Below, one piece after another: positions 23,567 through 34,531 of a DNA stretch of 64,000 nucleotides (positions within the stretch are counted from its first letter, which is position 1; each line of letters opens with the position of its first letter). The stretch is taken from the NCBI GenBank assembly GCA_948470475.1, contig OX419339.1, positions 8,308,002-8,372,001 of the forward strand, given 5' to 3'. A program made the translations under genes and the position numbers. The notes under the pieces were generated by a model. It worked only from the letters and a program-made list of their open reading frames with translations, ran no database searches and was not told the DNA's origin. Source of the DNA: Galaxea fascicularis (lineage: Eukaryota > Cnidaria > Anthozoa > Scleractinia > Euphylliidae).

Positions 23567-24911
23567 TCCAAAAGAGAAGCGTAGGCGATAGCCCGCAGAA
23601 CAGACGTTATATTTTGCATTTTTCAACGCCTGTTCCGAGTTAAAACTGAAGTTTTTGGGAAGACAGACAAGTCTTTATGGGAGCTTGCAGTGGAAATCCG
23701 GCAGTTCTTTTTAAAAACAAGAAAGAAAATACATACAATAACGTTGTAGATTAGAATATATAGACATTGAAAAGTAAACTTTATAATAGCATTTTAAGCC
23801 GCCCCTTATATAAGAACCTGCTCACCCTAAAGACTGCGAAAACGATTCTCATTTCCAAAATGACGAGTAAAACAAAAACAAAGCTATCATTAGACACCAA
23901 GGGCGTAGCTAGGGAGGGGGGTCCTGGGGTGCCCGTGACCCCCCTTTGTAAGCCTATTTTTAAGCAAACAACCTACAATATTCAGGTGACAATCTGGTGA
24001 GTACCCTGTTTTTGACACAGTGTGACCCCCCCCCCCCCCCACCCTTTCCAGTCTTTATCTGGTAACCAACATACAGATTTCTGTATAAAACGGAATGAGT
24101 ACACTCGACAAAAAATTGTGTCTATTTTGACAGTACAGATTGATATGATTTGGGTTAGCATTGGAATTGTTTATCGGTGCGCTTCAGAAGCAGGACCTTA
24201 GCTCTGAAGAAAATATAATCTCTCTTCAAGTAAACCTTAACTGCAATTTACATGTTTTCGCTGAAGACCTCACCAAACTACAACGGTTGTTATATGCGGG
24301 TTGTCGCTAGCTGTACTAGAAACGGGAGAGCTGTGATAGAGGCGTGAGAAAAAGCATAAAGACTCGGGAGGATGGAAGAAGCGAGCGGGAGGCGGAGGGG
24401 GTTAACCGATATTCAGTTGGCATTTGTTAGGTTGTTTGTTCGTCCATCCATCCACTCTTCCATCCCATCGCCCAGAATTCAGCGTCACATTCGGGACTTT
24501 TATTGAGACGCTGGCGCTAAATTTGTAAGCTAATAACAAAAACCTCGTCAAACAGTAGACAAAAAGGGCTGAAAATGTCGAGAAGGGCTTGCGTTCTACT
24601 CGTTTATGGATATAAGGCATCCATCAATTCTTTTACTCATTCCTCTATCGATCCATTTATAAATTACGTGTTATTTATTGCAGTTTTTGCATTACGAATC
24701 TGCTGGATCAAACGTGATTTTCGGATATTCCCCAGCTGGAACTTAAGAAGAGAAAAGACCAGTCAGATTATAATTAATAGACTGGCACGAGGACCGCGGA
24801 TAGGTAGAGTAAACGGGACATGGCCGGTTGATTTCGTTTTCCGGTCTTTACAAAGCCTCTAAAGTAGCTCTTTCACGGGAACATATGAAGCTACAATTGA
24901 CCTGCTCCCAG

Positions 24912-25085
24912 CGTCAATGGCTTCATAGCTCAGTTGGGTAGTGCATCGCACCGGTATCGCGAGCCCTTAAACCCGTTAAAGTCCTGAATTTTTTCTCAGG
25001 CTTCTTTACGCAATTGCATAAATTGCGTTCATACCTGCAAGGTCGGTCTTCATTTAATCACAACTGCGAGGATCAGTGTTCATTT
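24912..25085 (+). mobile_element. tRNA-derived SINE
   Basis: The A-box is TAGCTCAGTTGGGTAGTGC. The B-box is damaged by a small deletion (CGAGCCCTTAAACCCG). The body contains CCTGAATTTTTTCTCAGGC and ends with AACTGCGAGGATCA. The 3' half resembles the fragment at 1280. Confidence 0.65.
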
Positions 25086-26767
25086 GAAAGTAGCTCTTGT
25101 TCAATCTGCTTCTTCTAAAAGCGAACAGCTTTCATTTTAAAAGCAGACTTCGGCTGCGATGCTTATAACAGTTCCACGCTTGACTACTGTTTCGTTCGGT
25201 CGAAGTGTTCTTTTTCCGCGGTGCTATTGAACGTTAAGTTTCAAATCGCTCTTGGCAAAAGAAATGTCACGGATTGTCTAGCTTTAAAAACAAGTTGAGA
25301 GTTTCTCTGTTATTAATATAACACTCTGTAGTATTTTTGTAAGTTGTACACACTGTCATCGGATATGTGTTCGATTCCCGTTTAGGAAAATGAAGTCTTA
25401 TCTATACTAGACGAAACCGCTTTACATGAGTTTCAATCTCTGTATTCTGCTAAAATCTTTGGCTTTTATTGTTGCAAGTTTTTCTCATCCGGTGGAAACC
25501 TATTTTCCCGGCTATGATTTGAAACAAATAAAAAATATTATTTCCCATCAACTGCGTAAATGACTGTGAATATCATGTTTTTCAAAAGGCGCAAGTATTC
25601 CTTGAACTCTCAGTTCTCAATCGCATTGTTCAGTTCACTCTAACAACCTAAGCACGCAGGTACTCTTCTCATTTGTTTTCCATTATTGATCTTTTTGTTT
25701 GAGCATTTCATAGAGAGAAAGAGTAAAAGGAAATATGGTTATTTTGTGGAAAAACCCAATTTTAATGACATCCCAGTTGGACGTATTGATAAGCTTCCTG
25801 AAATTTAGTCCAGTGCGATTTGTTGATAGATATGCCAACTTCAATAAAGCGTTTTCTTTGAACATTCTTCAAAACCGTAAATTTTTATTTGATATTTAAT
25901 CAGCAATCACTAGTTGTACTTTGCCAGAAACAACTGGGGGCTTCTGCGTCTAATGAATTACACCTGCTAAGAAAGTTCCTCGTCCCACGGATCGTTTTGG
26001 AGACTATTTAGTTTGAAAACGGATTTCCGTCGTTAAATGTTTTATTTCTGTATTCTGACTGTGAACGTAAACGAAAAAAAGTAAACAGGCAGCACCCCTG
26101 GGACATATCAACAGAAATACACAGTATTATAGTTTTTCTCTGAACCAGCACGGTGCAAACGTTTCTTTGGTACACACGAAAAGGCCTTTGTCAATTTCAA
26201 GGAAACTGAACTGAGCTGGAGCAAAATAAAAAACATTTCTTTCCTCAATTAAACCCCAAAAATCGCGTTTAATTTATTTTGATATTTTTACGAGCGAATT
26301 TATCTGCGGGATTACACTGTTGAAAGCGCTGAAATGAGATTTTTTTGTTCCTTTCATGAGAAGTCAATTTGTCATTGTCAATGCATTTGCATTGGGCACC
26401 ATTGAAGGTCGCTTTTAATTTTTACTATAATTACCGGTTTTTTTTTTCCACGGAATGGTCATATATATATATTCACCTACCTCAAGCGATTCTCACATAA
26501 TAATAAGCTTATTGCGAAAATACAATCGAGATTTTCTAGAAATCAACACGGATGGTGCAAGCAGCCTGAAACATTTGAAAGCCGGGGATCAGCTGCGAAA
26601 GTTTTTCGTTTGAAAGTTTTTCATTTCGTGGAGGAGGCCGGTCAATCGAAGGGATCATAGGTAGTGATTTTAGCTAAAGTTATACAGAGGGCTGAAAAAC
26701 CCGAGGACCAAACAAATATTCTCAGCTCTGAACTTCAGGAAAAACCTTACTTGGCGACATTAAACTA

Positions 26768-27850
26768 ATGTCTGCAGAAACTATCTTCATTACTGCGTTT
26801 ATGGTACTCGTTTCGGTCGTCGGAACAGTGGGAAATGTTCTTGTGATTTCTGCCATTCTGTACAAGCGAAGTCTAAGAACCATTAACAACTATTTTCTCT
26901 CCAATTTGGCGGTGAGTGACTTGCTAACGGTCTCTGTGGCAGTTCCTTTCCGTCTTGTGGAAGGATTTCAACCAGGATCCATTCCTTGCAGTATCGTGAT
27001 AGCGGTGACCATTCTTTTCGACGGTCTATCCAGAATAAACATTATTTTAATCAGTATAGATAGATTTATCGCGGTAAAATTTCCTTTTACGTACACCCTG
27101 TACATGACACCGAGAATTGTGGCCGTTCTTATCGTAATTGGGTGGCTGGTCTTGGCAGCGTTCGCGACTTTACCCATCCTAGGCGTCGGCTCTGCCCCAC
27201 CTGAAGTCCTGCGCCGTAGCCAGGGGCTGTGTTTCTTCTCGACAAACCTATCCACACACTATCTCCTTGTTTTCCTTATCGTATTTTGCCTATTGCCAGT
27301 GATTGTAGCCACACCTGTTAACTGTTTTCTCCTCAAAGCGAGCTACAGGCAGATGAGGGTGATTCAGGTCCAACACTTGAACGTAGAAAGTACACCGGCC
27401 GAGACATACAACCTCGATGTCCACGCCACGAACTTACGTACGGCTGACAGTCTTAGTACAAGCACTATTCGGCAGCAGAATTGTCGCAGAAAATTTCAAC
27501 TAAAGCAAAGGAAAGTTGTTAGAATGGTTGTCGTCTTAATCGGTTTATTTATCGTCCTGGTACTACCCATCACCTTAATCGATATATTAGAAGTCTCTGG
27601 ACAATCAACGGTTCCGCCGATCGCTGCTAAAATAGCCGTATGCATGATCTATACCAACTCGACTATCAACGCCTTTGTTTACGCTGGGTTTAATACAGAC
27701 TTTCGAAGAACTTTCGTTCAGCTGATTCAAGCTGGGAGAAACACGTTGCGAGCCTGTTGTGCAATGCTGGCTAGCAAGACAAATCACATATGCGTTACGG
27801 GGAGAAGACTAGAAGGAAGAAAAAGCGATGAAAAGGGGTCAAAAGCATAG
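26768..27850 (+). CDS. Class A (rhodopsin-like) GPCR, orphan, intronless (copy 1)
   Basis: A single-exon ORF of 360 residues starts at an ATG directly after TTAAACTA. Seven hydrophobic segments are visible. Class A landmarks: GN in TM1 (N23), LAVSD in TM2 (D51), TM3 cysteine C74 with an extracellular-loop-2 partner C155, and DRF (98-100) in place of DRY. TM6 reads VLIGLFIVLVLP without the usual CWxP tryptophan. TM7 has NAFVY (301-305) in place of NPxxY. The extracellular N-terminus is very short. Intracellular loop 3 is about 55 residues and basic. It acts in the plasma membrane and should couple to G proteins; the ligand cannot be read from sequence. The gene at 36052 is a paralogue on the same strand, so the two probably arose by local duplication. 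Confidence 0.93.
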   Translation: MSAETIFITAFMVLVSVVGTVGNVLVISAILYKRSLRTINNYFLSNLAVSDLLTVSVAVPFRLVEGFQPGSIPCSIVIAVTILFDGLSRINIILISIDRFIAVKFPFTYTLYMTPRIVAVLIVIGWLVLAAFATLPILGVGSAPPEVLRRSQGLCFFSTNLSTHYLLVFLIVFCLLPVIVATPVNCFLLKASYRQMRVIQVQHLNVESTPAETYNLDVHATNLRTADSLSTSTIRQQNCRRKFQLKQRKVVRMVVVLIGLFIVLVLPITLIDILEVSGQSTVPPIAAKIAVCMIYTNSTINAFVYAGFNTDFRRTFVQLIQAGRNTLRACCAMLASKTNHICVTGRRLEGRKSDEKGSKA

Positions 27851-28516
27851 TTCGTAACAAAAATATCCCAGATTTGATCCTGGCTGGGTATATTTAATAC
27901 TAGATATGGTATTTTCGATTGAACTCAGATCGCCCATTCCACAAGATTTTCGTAGGCTATCAAGTAAATACTGAAATGACCAATACTGATGTTTGCTTGT
28001 CTAACTTCTGGCACGTGATTTCATGGACTCAACGATCAGAAGACCCAGATTTTTGCCCAGTCTGGTGTTGGAGACATGATGGATATCATCTCTTGTTCTA
28101 CAGACCACTTTCATAATGGCCGCCGATAATATTATTCTTTTGTATCTATGTTAATTAGACTTACTGGCCTCATTTTAGCGCAAGCATTCTTTTGTATTTT
28201 GCACATAGCAGCGAGGTTAGATAGGCTTATCAGGTCCGTGCACGGTTCGTCCACTCGTTATTTTTAATTTCCTATTCTATATTCAAAAACAGGAAAAGCC
28301 AATATACAGTCTTATATTCATGTTTTACTTAAAACCATACCACTTCAAAACCGATCTTACTGAAACACATCTCGTTTTATTAAAGGTTAAGTTAAAACCT
28401 CTTGTTCTGAATAAGGTAAATACTGGAAAACCTCAAATCTCCAAAAATTGCCAAAATTCAAGAAATAATATCCTCTTTACTTCTGAACCAAGACAAAAAG
28501 CCAAAAAAACCACCAG

Positions 28517-28725
28517 CTTCCATTTCATCGTTTCTCGTTTCATGTTCAAACCTAAACAAAAAACGAAAAACAGATCAACTTCCGTTTTATCGTTTTTCGT
28601 GTTATATACAAATTCAATCAAAAAACGAAAATCGACTTCCGTTTTATCGTTTTTTGCCTTTTGTTCAAAATAAAACAGATAAACGGAAATCCCTAATCGA
28701 TTTCCGTTTTATTGTTTCATGGTAA
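28517..28725 (+). repeat. Degenerate tandem repeat of about 60 bp
   Basis: Four diverged copies of CTTCCGTTTTATCGTTTTT occur near 28517, 28578, 28637 and 28701, spaced about 60 bp. They are separated by A-rich pieces with inverted forms of the same motif (AAAACGAAAA, ATAAACGGAAAT), so each unit can fold back. Confidence 0.6.
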
Positions 28726-28872
28726 AAGAAATGTCGTCTTCTATTTTAACTATGTTCCTGTGAGGGGACATGACCTTACGCGAAATGAAAGGGGCAGGGT
28801 AGGAGTCGATAGGCGGGGTGGGGTGGGGGAACATTTGCAATTTTAGCGGGAACTCTTGACCAGTGGGGAGGG

Positions 28873-29112
28873 TAAGATCAAGTGTAATATAGCATTTGAA
28901 GTGATCCAACACTTGACTTTTGGCGGCCGGGCAAAATTTGAGCAATTTGTTCGTATTTGGGCAACATTTTCCACATATTTAGAGCAATATGTTGCTCTAA
29001 ATATGTGGAAAATGTTGCCCAAATACGAACAAATTGCTCAAATTTTGCCCGGCCGCCAAAAGTCATGATCAAGTGTTGGATCACTTCAAATGCTATGTTA
29101 CGCTTGATCTTA
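28873..29112. repeat. 240-bp near-perfect palindrome
   Basis: Arms 28873-28987 and 28992-29112 flank a 4-nt TATG centre. The inner part, from TTGACTTTTGG-side to GAGCAA, is an exact mirror over more than 60 bp and includes GGCGGCCGGGC and GCAACATTTTCCACATAT. The outer part differs by two bases and a 6-nt insertion (ATCATG). Apparent ORFs on both strands are simply its two faces. Confidence 0.9.
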
Positions 29113-29228
29113 CCCTAAACACTGCCGAAATACGGTCTGCTGTCAAGTCATCTTCATTAAAGGTAACTCTCTGCTGTCCGCGCCAAAGGATGAATGTTCT
29201 TCGACACCGTCGATCACGACGTTTTGCT

Positions 29229-29402
29229 TGATAAGATCTTACTAAGATCTTACTAAGATCTTACTTATTAAGATCTTATTAAGATCTTATTAGGATCTTA
29301 CTAAGATCTTATTAAGATCTTACTACTTACTAGTTACTAGAATTTACTAAAATCTTATTAAGTCTTAGTAAGATCTTAGTAAGATCTTAGTAAGATCTTA
29401 GT
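29229..29402. repeat. Inverted array of 11-bp AAGATCTTA units (array 1)
   Basis: Units AAGATCTTACT repeat on the left half. After a centre near 29335 (CTTACTAGTTACTAGAATT) they continue as AAGATCTTAGT, the reverse-complement arrangement. The core AAGATCTT is itself a palindrome. Several units are degenerate. Confidence 0.85.
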
Positions 29403-29693
29403 TTTTCGGTTAAATATCCTTTTATTTAAAAGAAAAATTCAAATAACGAAAATTTGTTAAAATCGTTATTTGAGGGTCTAAATTATTTCACGGGTTTGAG
29501 AGCCTAGCGTGCAAAAAGAAATCATTCTACCGCCTTTGAAACTCTTAAAACAATCTCTAAATATCTGGTGGAGACCGTAGGTTAGATAAGTATGAACTAG
29601 TGACTTATAGATGTTCAATAGTATTGGTCGAGGTACATAGTGGGGGCTCGCTTTGCAATCATCACAACATTTTTATTAATATTTGTAACGACA

Positions 29694-29784
29694 GAATAAG
29701 ATCTTACTAAGATCTTATTAAGATCTTAGTAAGATCATAGTAAGATCATAGTAAGATCTTAGTAAGATCTTAGTAAGATCTTGG
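29694..29784. repeat. Inverted array of 11-bp AAGATCTTA units (array 2)
   Basis: It has the same unit and the same switch from CT/TT to GT linkers as array 1, with about eight units, two reading AAGATCATAGT. It lies about 290 bp from array 1. Confidence 0.85.
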
Positions 29785-30114
29785 TGATGTTTGAAGAGTA
29801 ACAAGATGCGCCGTTTCAGCTCTCTTGATATGGATCCCGTCAAGTATGTGCTTTGCTCTTTAGTGAATCGAAAACAAAATAATTTCTAATTTAGTATAAG
29901 TGAGAAAACACCAGTCATATAGGAGGGGGCATCTCGTTTCTTGATAAGGCATAGGTTGCCCCGTTTCGAAGATAAAGGACAATTCAAAGAGAATTACAGA
30001 CCTAGAGAACTAGAAACTTAAAGAAGGGAATTGTTGTTGTCTTTAACATAGCTGTCCTTAGCACGATCTGATTTCAAACGACCATGTCGTTTATACTCAT
30101 ACTAATTTTTTTTG

Positions 30115-30470
30115 GAATTCTGTCCAAGGGGGGAAGGTGCAATGAGGTTATCTCTATGTGAAGCACCAACCCAAGGTCAGCACTAGGGGTGGTCACAGCC
30201 AGGGTTCGTTACGTCCCTAGTGGTTCTTTAACGTCCCACAGAATGAATTGGTCCCACAGAATTAATTGTGGAGAGTTGTGAGACGGTACCTCCGGTTTAT
30301 CGTCCTTATCCGAGAAGACTAGAAAGTCTAACCATTTGCTGATGTCATTGCAAAGGAAGCACTTTCTCCTCAGTTATTTAAAGACCCTGAGTGTTGGTCC
30401 GGCCGGGGCTTTGAACCCACGACCCCCCGCACGGTAGTCCGGCGCTCTACCGACTGAGCCAACCGGTCAG
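30115..30470 (-). mobile_element. tRNA-derived SINE, about 350 bp
   Basis: Read on the minus strand, the head is GGTTGGCTCAGTCGGTAGAG (A-box) followed by GTGGGTTCAAAGCCC (B-box, 30408-30421). The body contains TTCTCGGATAAGGACGATAA and GGGACGTTAAAGAACCACTA. It abuts the end of the DIRS-like element. It is not a functional tRNA: the stems do not close. Confidence 0.75.
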
Positions 30471-30622
30471 CGGTTAAAACAAACGATCGCTGATGCCAGC
30501 GTTCGCAGCGGCAGAGATGCCACCTGATCTTGCAACCCATAACTAGACTTAGGAAAACCTAGTTTAGCTAAGGAATTAAGCAAAAGCACTGTAGCCCTAG
30601 TATAGGATATAGGTCGCGAACC

Positions 30623-31468
30623 TCAAGAATAACGAAGAGTGGACAAGATCGTTGCGAAATACAAAATCGGTAGATGAGAATTAGAATCCAAAGCAGCGAG
30701 ATGAAAGTATTGTATAGGGACAAGCGACAGTACCTGACCTAGCCAAAAGAGCTGAAGAACCATCCCTGTACATGTCAGTCCTACTGCTAGTGATAGCAAT
30801 CTTAAAATAATATTTACATCACAACAGCGCAACTTAGCTAGCTTATCAAAGCGTAAAAATGCACAAAAAGCAGTAATAAATAAAGCTGCAATTCGGAGAC
30901 TAGACAGGTTAGCAGATGGCGAGGCATACTTTGAGCAAATTGAAAAAATCATCTCAGGAGTAATTGGCTCCTTTTTAACCACTGGTTTAGCGGAGATCCG
31001 AGCACCGGCCTCGAGAATGTTCTTTACCAGAGGATCTCGACAAGGATGAGGGAAACTATAGGGCTTGTTAGCCCACGAAATACCACAAGAAGAATGATTA
31101 AGTACGGAGGCACTTGTATCACTTTCGATAAGATGCTCTAGGTAAAGGGCGACGTCTAACGGCCTTGTAGGTAAGGCAGTGATCTCGGGAAAGCAAGATG
31201 CCCAAACTCTCAATTTCTGAAAAGACCTGGAATACTGATCAATGGTACGTGGAGCCTTGGACTGCAAAGCACAAGTCGGAAGTGAACTGGCAAGTCTCCG
31301 AAGTTCAGGATTCTGTAGGGTGGAACTACTCCGCGCAAAAACAATATCACCTTGTGCAGAAAAATAGAAGAATTCCAGTTTAAATAATGAAATGTTAAGC
31401 AGAAAAATAATCTCATGTATAGGTAGATGGTCCAGTGGGGAATACAGCAAGTAGCACATTTCAAACAC
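30623..31468 (-). pseudogene. Tyrosine recombinase ORF of the DIRS-like element
   Basis: A 281-codon ORF. The core-binding N-terminal half has the RTIDQYSRSFQKLRVWA motif typical of eukaryotic transposon tyrosine recombinases. The start of the catalytic domain (SLRIAALFITAFCAFLRFDKLAKL) supplies the first catalytic arginine region. The following sequence departs from the family after LRCCDVNI, so the catalytic C-terminus is probably frameshifted. In an intact element this enzyme integrates circular cDNA without a target duplication. Confidence 0.75.
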
Positions 31469-32404
31469 GGACTACTGCAAATAGCCGTCAAGCCCAGTGG
31501 CAACCAGAATAAAGCAAGTGTGCAAATGCCCAGCGGCAAAAGAAATAAACACACAAAGTCAAGTGGCAAACATTTTAATTCCACCAGCTGACAAAGCAAA
31601 AGATACAAAATTTAACCGGCCCCATTATATTACTACGCAAGAAAAGGATAGGCGAACTAAAGTTATCAGAACCAAAAATACAATTTATTAGAACCATGCA
31701 CAAAAACTCGCTTCCCTTCAGAAACATAAAGGAAGTGAAGAATTAACTACGGAAAGAACGATCATCATTAATAATGCATGGTCAAAAAATGGCAGATGGC
31801 CAATAAGGGACCACAAGTGCGCCTACGCACTTGCATAATTTGACATGCTCAATAACTTGGGTGACAAAGCAAACGGGAGGGACCAACCTACAGTTTTCAC
31901 CTTCCCAGCTGAGACTAAGGGCATCTACACCCAAAGTGATAGGACTGTAAAGCGCGAATAAAACCTAGGCAACTTGGTATTGCATAACTAGCAAAACAAT
32001 CTATGGTGAAAGGAACCCATCGAGAATCTATTTCACGAAAGTAAGCGTTGGAAACACACCAGTCGTCAAAATCAAGGATCTTACTGTAATAATCAGGTTT
32101 CCGATTAAGGGTATGGGGAATCCATTCCACTGAAAACCTAATACCATGAGCAGAAGTGAACGCTACGGCTCTGTTTAAAATAGGAATTATGCAAAATGGG
32201 AGCAAAACTTCGCAACGCAAAACTAACAGACTTCAATTCCCTCCAAGTTTTTCTTGAGGGCAACAAGAAACCCCTCGACGTCAACATAAACATAAGAAGC
32301 ACAAGCAACTTCGCTAGCGTCGGAATATATAATGTGATAAGGAACATTAACTGGATAGACCAAAGGTCGGGAATTAAGTCCTCGAATATTAACACACCAA
32401 TAAT

Positions 32405-32867
32405 TTACTCAGAATTAGCTTCAGTAGTAAGAAAAACTCCGGTATTCCAATATGCCCTGCTGTCAATAAGAGAATGCAGTGCTTTGGTCATAACCTTGCA
32501 AATATGGCCAAAAACAAACATACAGGAAACGATACGTCCGGTAACCTGAACTAGCATCCTAGCAGTAACTATACGAGAACTAAAAACCTCACTTATGGAC
32601 GCAAGGAGAACTGATATCTTATCTTCAGGAATAGACAATAAACCCCGGGCAAAATCCCAATGGAAACCATGCCCGGCGAAGGAACTGAATAGGGAGCCAC
32701 ATACATTTATCCTTATCTGGGACGAACCCCGAGCTAATCAAATCAGAATGGACCAATAAAAAATATCGAAGGCAATTATCCTTGGTACCGCATACGCCTA
32801 AACCATCGTCTAAATAAACTACAACGCGGACGGCCTGACTACGCCAATGCTTGACGAGGGGACGCAT
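32405..32867 (-). pseudogene. Reverse transcriptase fragment of the DIRS-like element
   Basis: Two overlapping ORFs in different frames (32867-32625 and 32638-32405) carry consecutive parts of one RT/connection region. The first contains VVVYLDDGLGV, the catalytic YxDD box. The second contains RMLVQVTGRIVSCMFVFGH and ALHSLIDSRAYW. The frame change between them is direct evidence of a disabling indel. Confidence 0.75.
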
Positions 32868-33293
32868 GACTATGGTGAAAATGTAAGGGCCCGTAGAAAG
32901 ACCAAAGGGCAGAAGGACAAACTTAACATATTTTCCAACCTCATTGAAAAACCGAGAAATCTTTGATGTGAGAGGTAAGACTCTACAAAATCACTCTCAT
33001 ACAAAGATGAGCGGTGATTAGTAAGAAAGACACTCATGTATAGGTTCCCATGAAAAGGGAATCTTTTAACCAAAACGTAAGGTATCTAAAATAAACTTGG
33101 AGGCACCAATGCTTTGCCAAAACGAAATATTTGCTCTAAGCCTACCATTAACAATAACCTGACTAGAGCCTTGGAAATAATCAACAGAGCTAGAATCAAG
33201 AGAAACTGAGTGATCGAAGTCAAAGTCAAAGTCAGAGTATTTATCTGGACCCAAACGCTCAAGAACATTTGCCAAATCAGACGGTGGCTGACT

Positions 33294-34099
33294 TTATGGA
33301 CGTTGACCTGGTGCCAGTGTTGCTGAGACTACCTCTTGTCTTGTAGAAGAGAGGGCAGGCTGGCGAATTAGCCCAGTGATGTGTCTTCGCCAGGAGCCCA
33401 TAAAATGGGCTCCTGGTCTTCGCTGATTGCAGCTAAAGCAGACGTTGGAAGCCTGAACTTGTCGGACGGCACGAAAGGGCTGACGAAAATTAGATTGAGC
33501 AGAAAATGGAAGGAATGTAGCAGAAGCAGATGATCCAGGGACTTGTGTAGCTTGAAAATCTCGGGATTTAGAAGTATTTGAAAACCTTGAAACACGAGGT
33601 TTGGAAGACTTCTGTTTAATCTTGGTAAGGGCACGTCGCTCAGCCGCTCGAAGTTCCTTCTCGTCTTCAGAATTTTCGGAGAGCTCGTCCGACTCATATT
33701 CCTCAATTGCAGTCCAGCCAGCGGGACTTTTGTCAGCAAAGCGGATCAACTTAATGCGTTTCTGGAGGTCGGAGATGTTCTTGAATAGCCAGCAGGTTTC
33801 CCTCGGACAAATTAGAGATAGCCAGATCATGGCAGTCAAGGAGCTGTGTATTAACTCAAACTGAATTGTTACCTCTAAATTGAAAAGAACTAGCTGCCTT
33901 AGTGTCTGTTTTTAATTTCTTTAGTTCTCGCCGAGTCTCAACCTCGCGTTCGTTTAAAGAGCGCTTGAAATCATGATCACCAAACGTTTTGTGCAACTTC
34001 GCATCAAGGGAGGGAAGAAATCAGCGAGATCGTGTCAGAATTAGAAACGTCTATCGACTGAGGTTGGGATGATACAGTCTCCGGCGGTGGATCAGACAT
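33294..34099 (-). pseudogene. Gag-like region of the DIRS-like element
   Basis: An ATG at 34099 starts a Ser-rich N-terminus; a frameshift separates it from the 181-codon ORF 33839-33294. That ORF is charged, contains an acidic ESDELSENSEDEKE tract followed by a basic segment, and ends with a single CFSC...H cysteine motif and the GSWRRHITGLIRQPAL segment. It would be a structural, RNA-binding protein. Confidence 0.6.
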
Positions 34100-34355
34100 A
34101 ACACAAAATTTGCCAAAACAAAATTTCCAACTAATCAAAGGCGGAGATGCCGTCGAAGTGACAACTCCTAACGGGCAAACTCCTTAAATATCAACGTCTT
34201 AGCATAATTACACAACCTGCATACCAACGAATCTATATACCAGCACAAAACCATCTTACAATAATAACGTGAAAAATTATATTCACTGTCGCAGGGCCAT
34301 GTATGTCAACCTCAATCTAGCACGTGTCAAGACCGCTGTCTTCGATAAATGCCCC

Positions 34356-34531
34356 GATGGCACGCAATAGGCCATATTCGTATTCTCGGTATTGAACTGG
34401 ATCTAGCATGAAGTGGAGGCTCTTGCGGGGGAATCTTCACATATGTAAATGTATTCCCCCGCAAGAGCCTCCACTTCATGCTAGAACCAGTTCAATACCG
34501 AGAATACGAATACGGCCTATTGTGCTATCAC
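34356..34531. repeat. Long inverted repeat, arms about 79 bp, 18-bp loop
   Basis: Left arm 34356-34434 and right arm 34453-34531 are mirrored almost exactly, for example TATTCTCGGTATTGAACTGG with CCAGTTCAATACCGAGAATA and TGAAGTGGAGGCTCTTGCGG with CCGCAAGAGCCTCCACTTCA. The loop holds CACATATGTA. It lies between the DIRS-like element and a coding fragment at 34517. Confidence 0.88.

Larger units (their letters stand above)
22512..26767. other. Intergenic between the ANKAR-like gene and GPCR 1
   Basis: Contains the MITE at 23154, a poly-C run near 24028-24041 and the SINE at 24912. No gene recognised. Confidence 0.55.
30620..34180 (-). mobile_element. DIRS-like tyrosine-recombinase retrotransposon, decayed
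   Basis: In minus-strand order there are: a gag-like region (ATG near 34099; ORF 33839-33294 with a CFSCNQRRPGAHF cysteine/histidine motif); a reverse transcriptase with the YLDD active-site box (ORF 32867-32625); an RNase H-type region (32638-31915, with a DYYSKILDFDDW block); and a tyrosine recombinase (31468-30623, with RTIDQYSRSFQKLRVWA and RIAALFITAFCAFLRF). Gag, RT/RNase H and a tyrosine recombinase rather than a DDE integrase define DIRS-type elements. The frame is broken in several places between and within these regions, so the copy is not autonomous. Exact termini were not found: the left side approaches a SINE and the right side a palindrome at 34356. Confidence 0.85.

Noticed and set aside
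28856..29084. Overlapping ORFs on both strands around 28.9-29.1 kb
   Set aside because: The two translations are nearly identical because the DNA is a palindrome; they are not genes.
29229..29402. CRISPR or restriction-site cluster of bacterial type
   Set aside because: Units are 11 bp without spacers and switch orientation at the centre.
30395..30470. Functional tRNA on the minus strand
   Set aside because: A and B boxes are present but the acceptor and anticodon stems do not close, and a SINE body follows.
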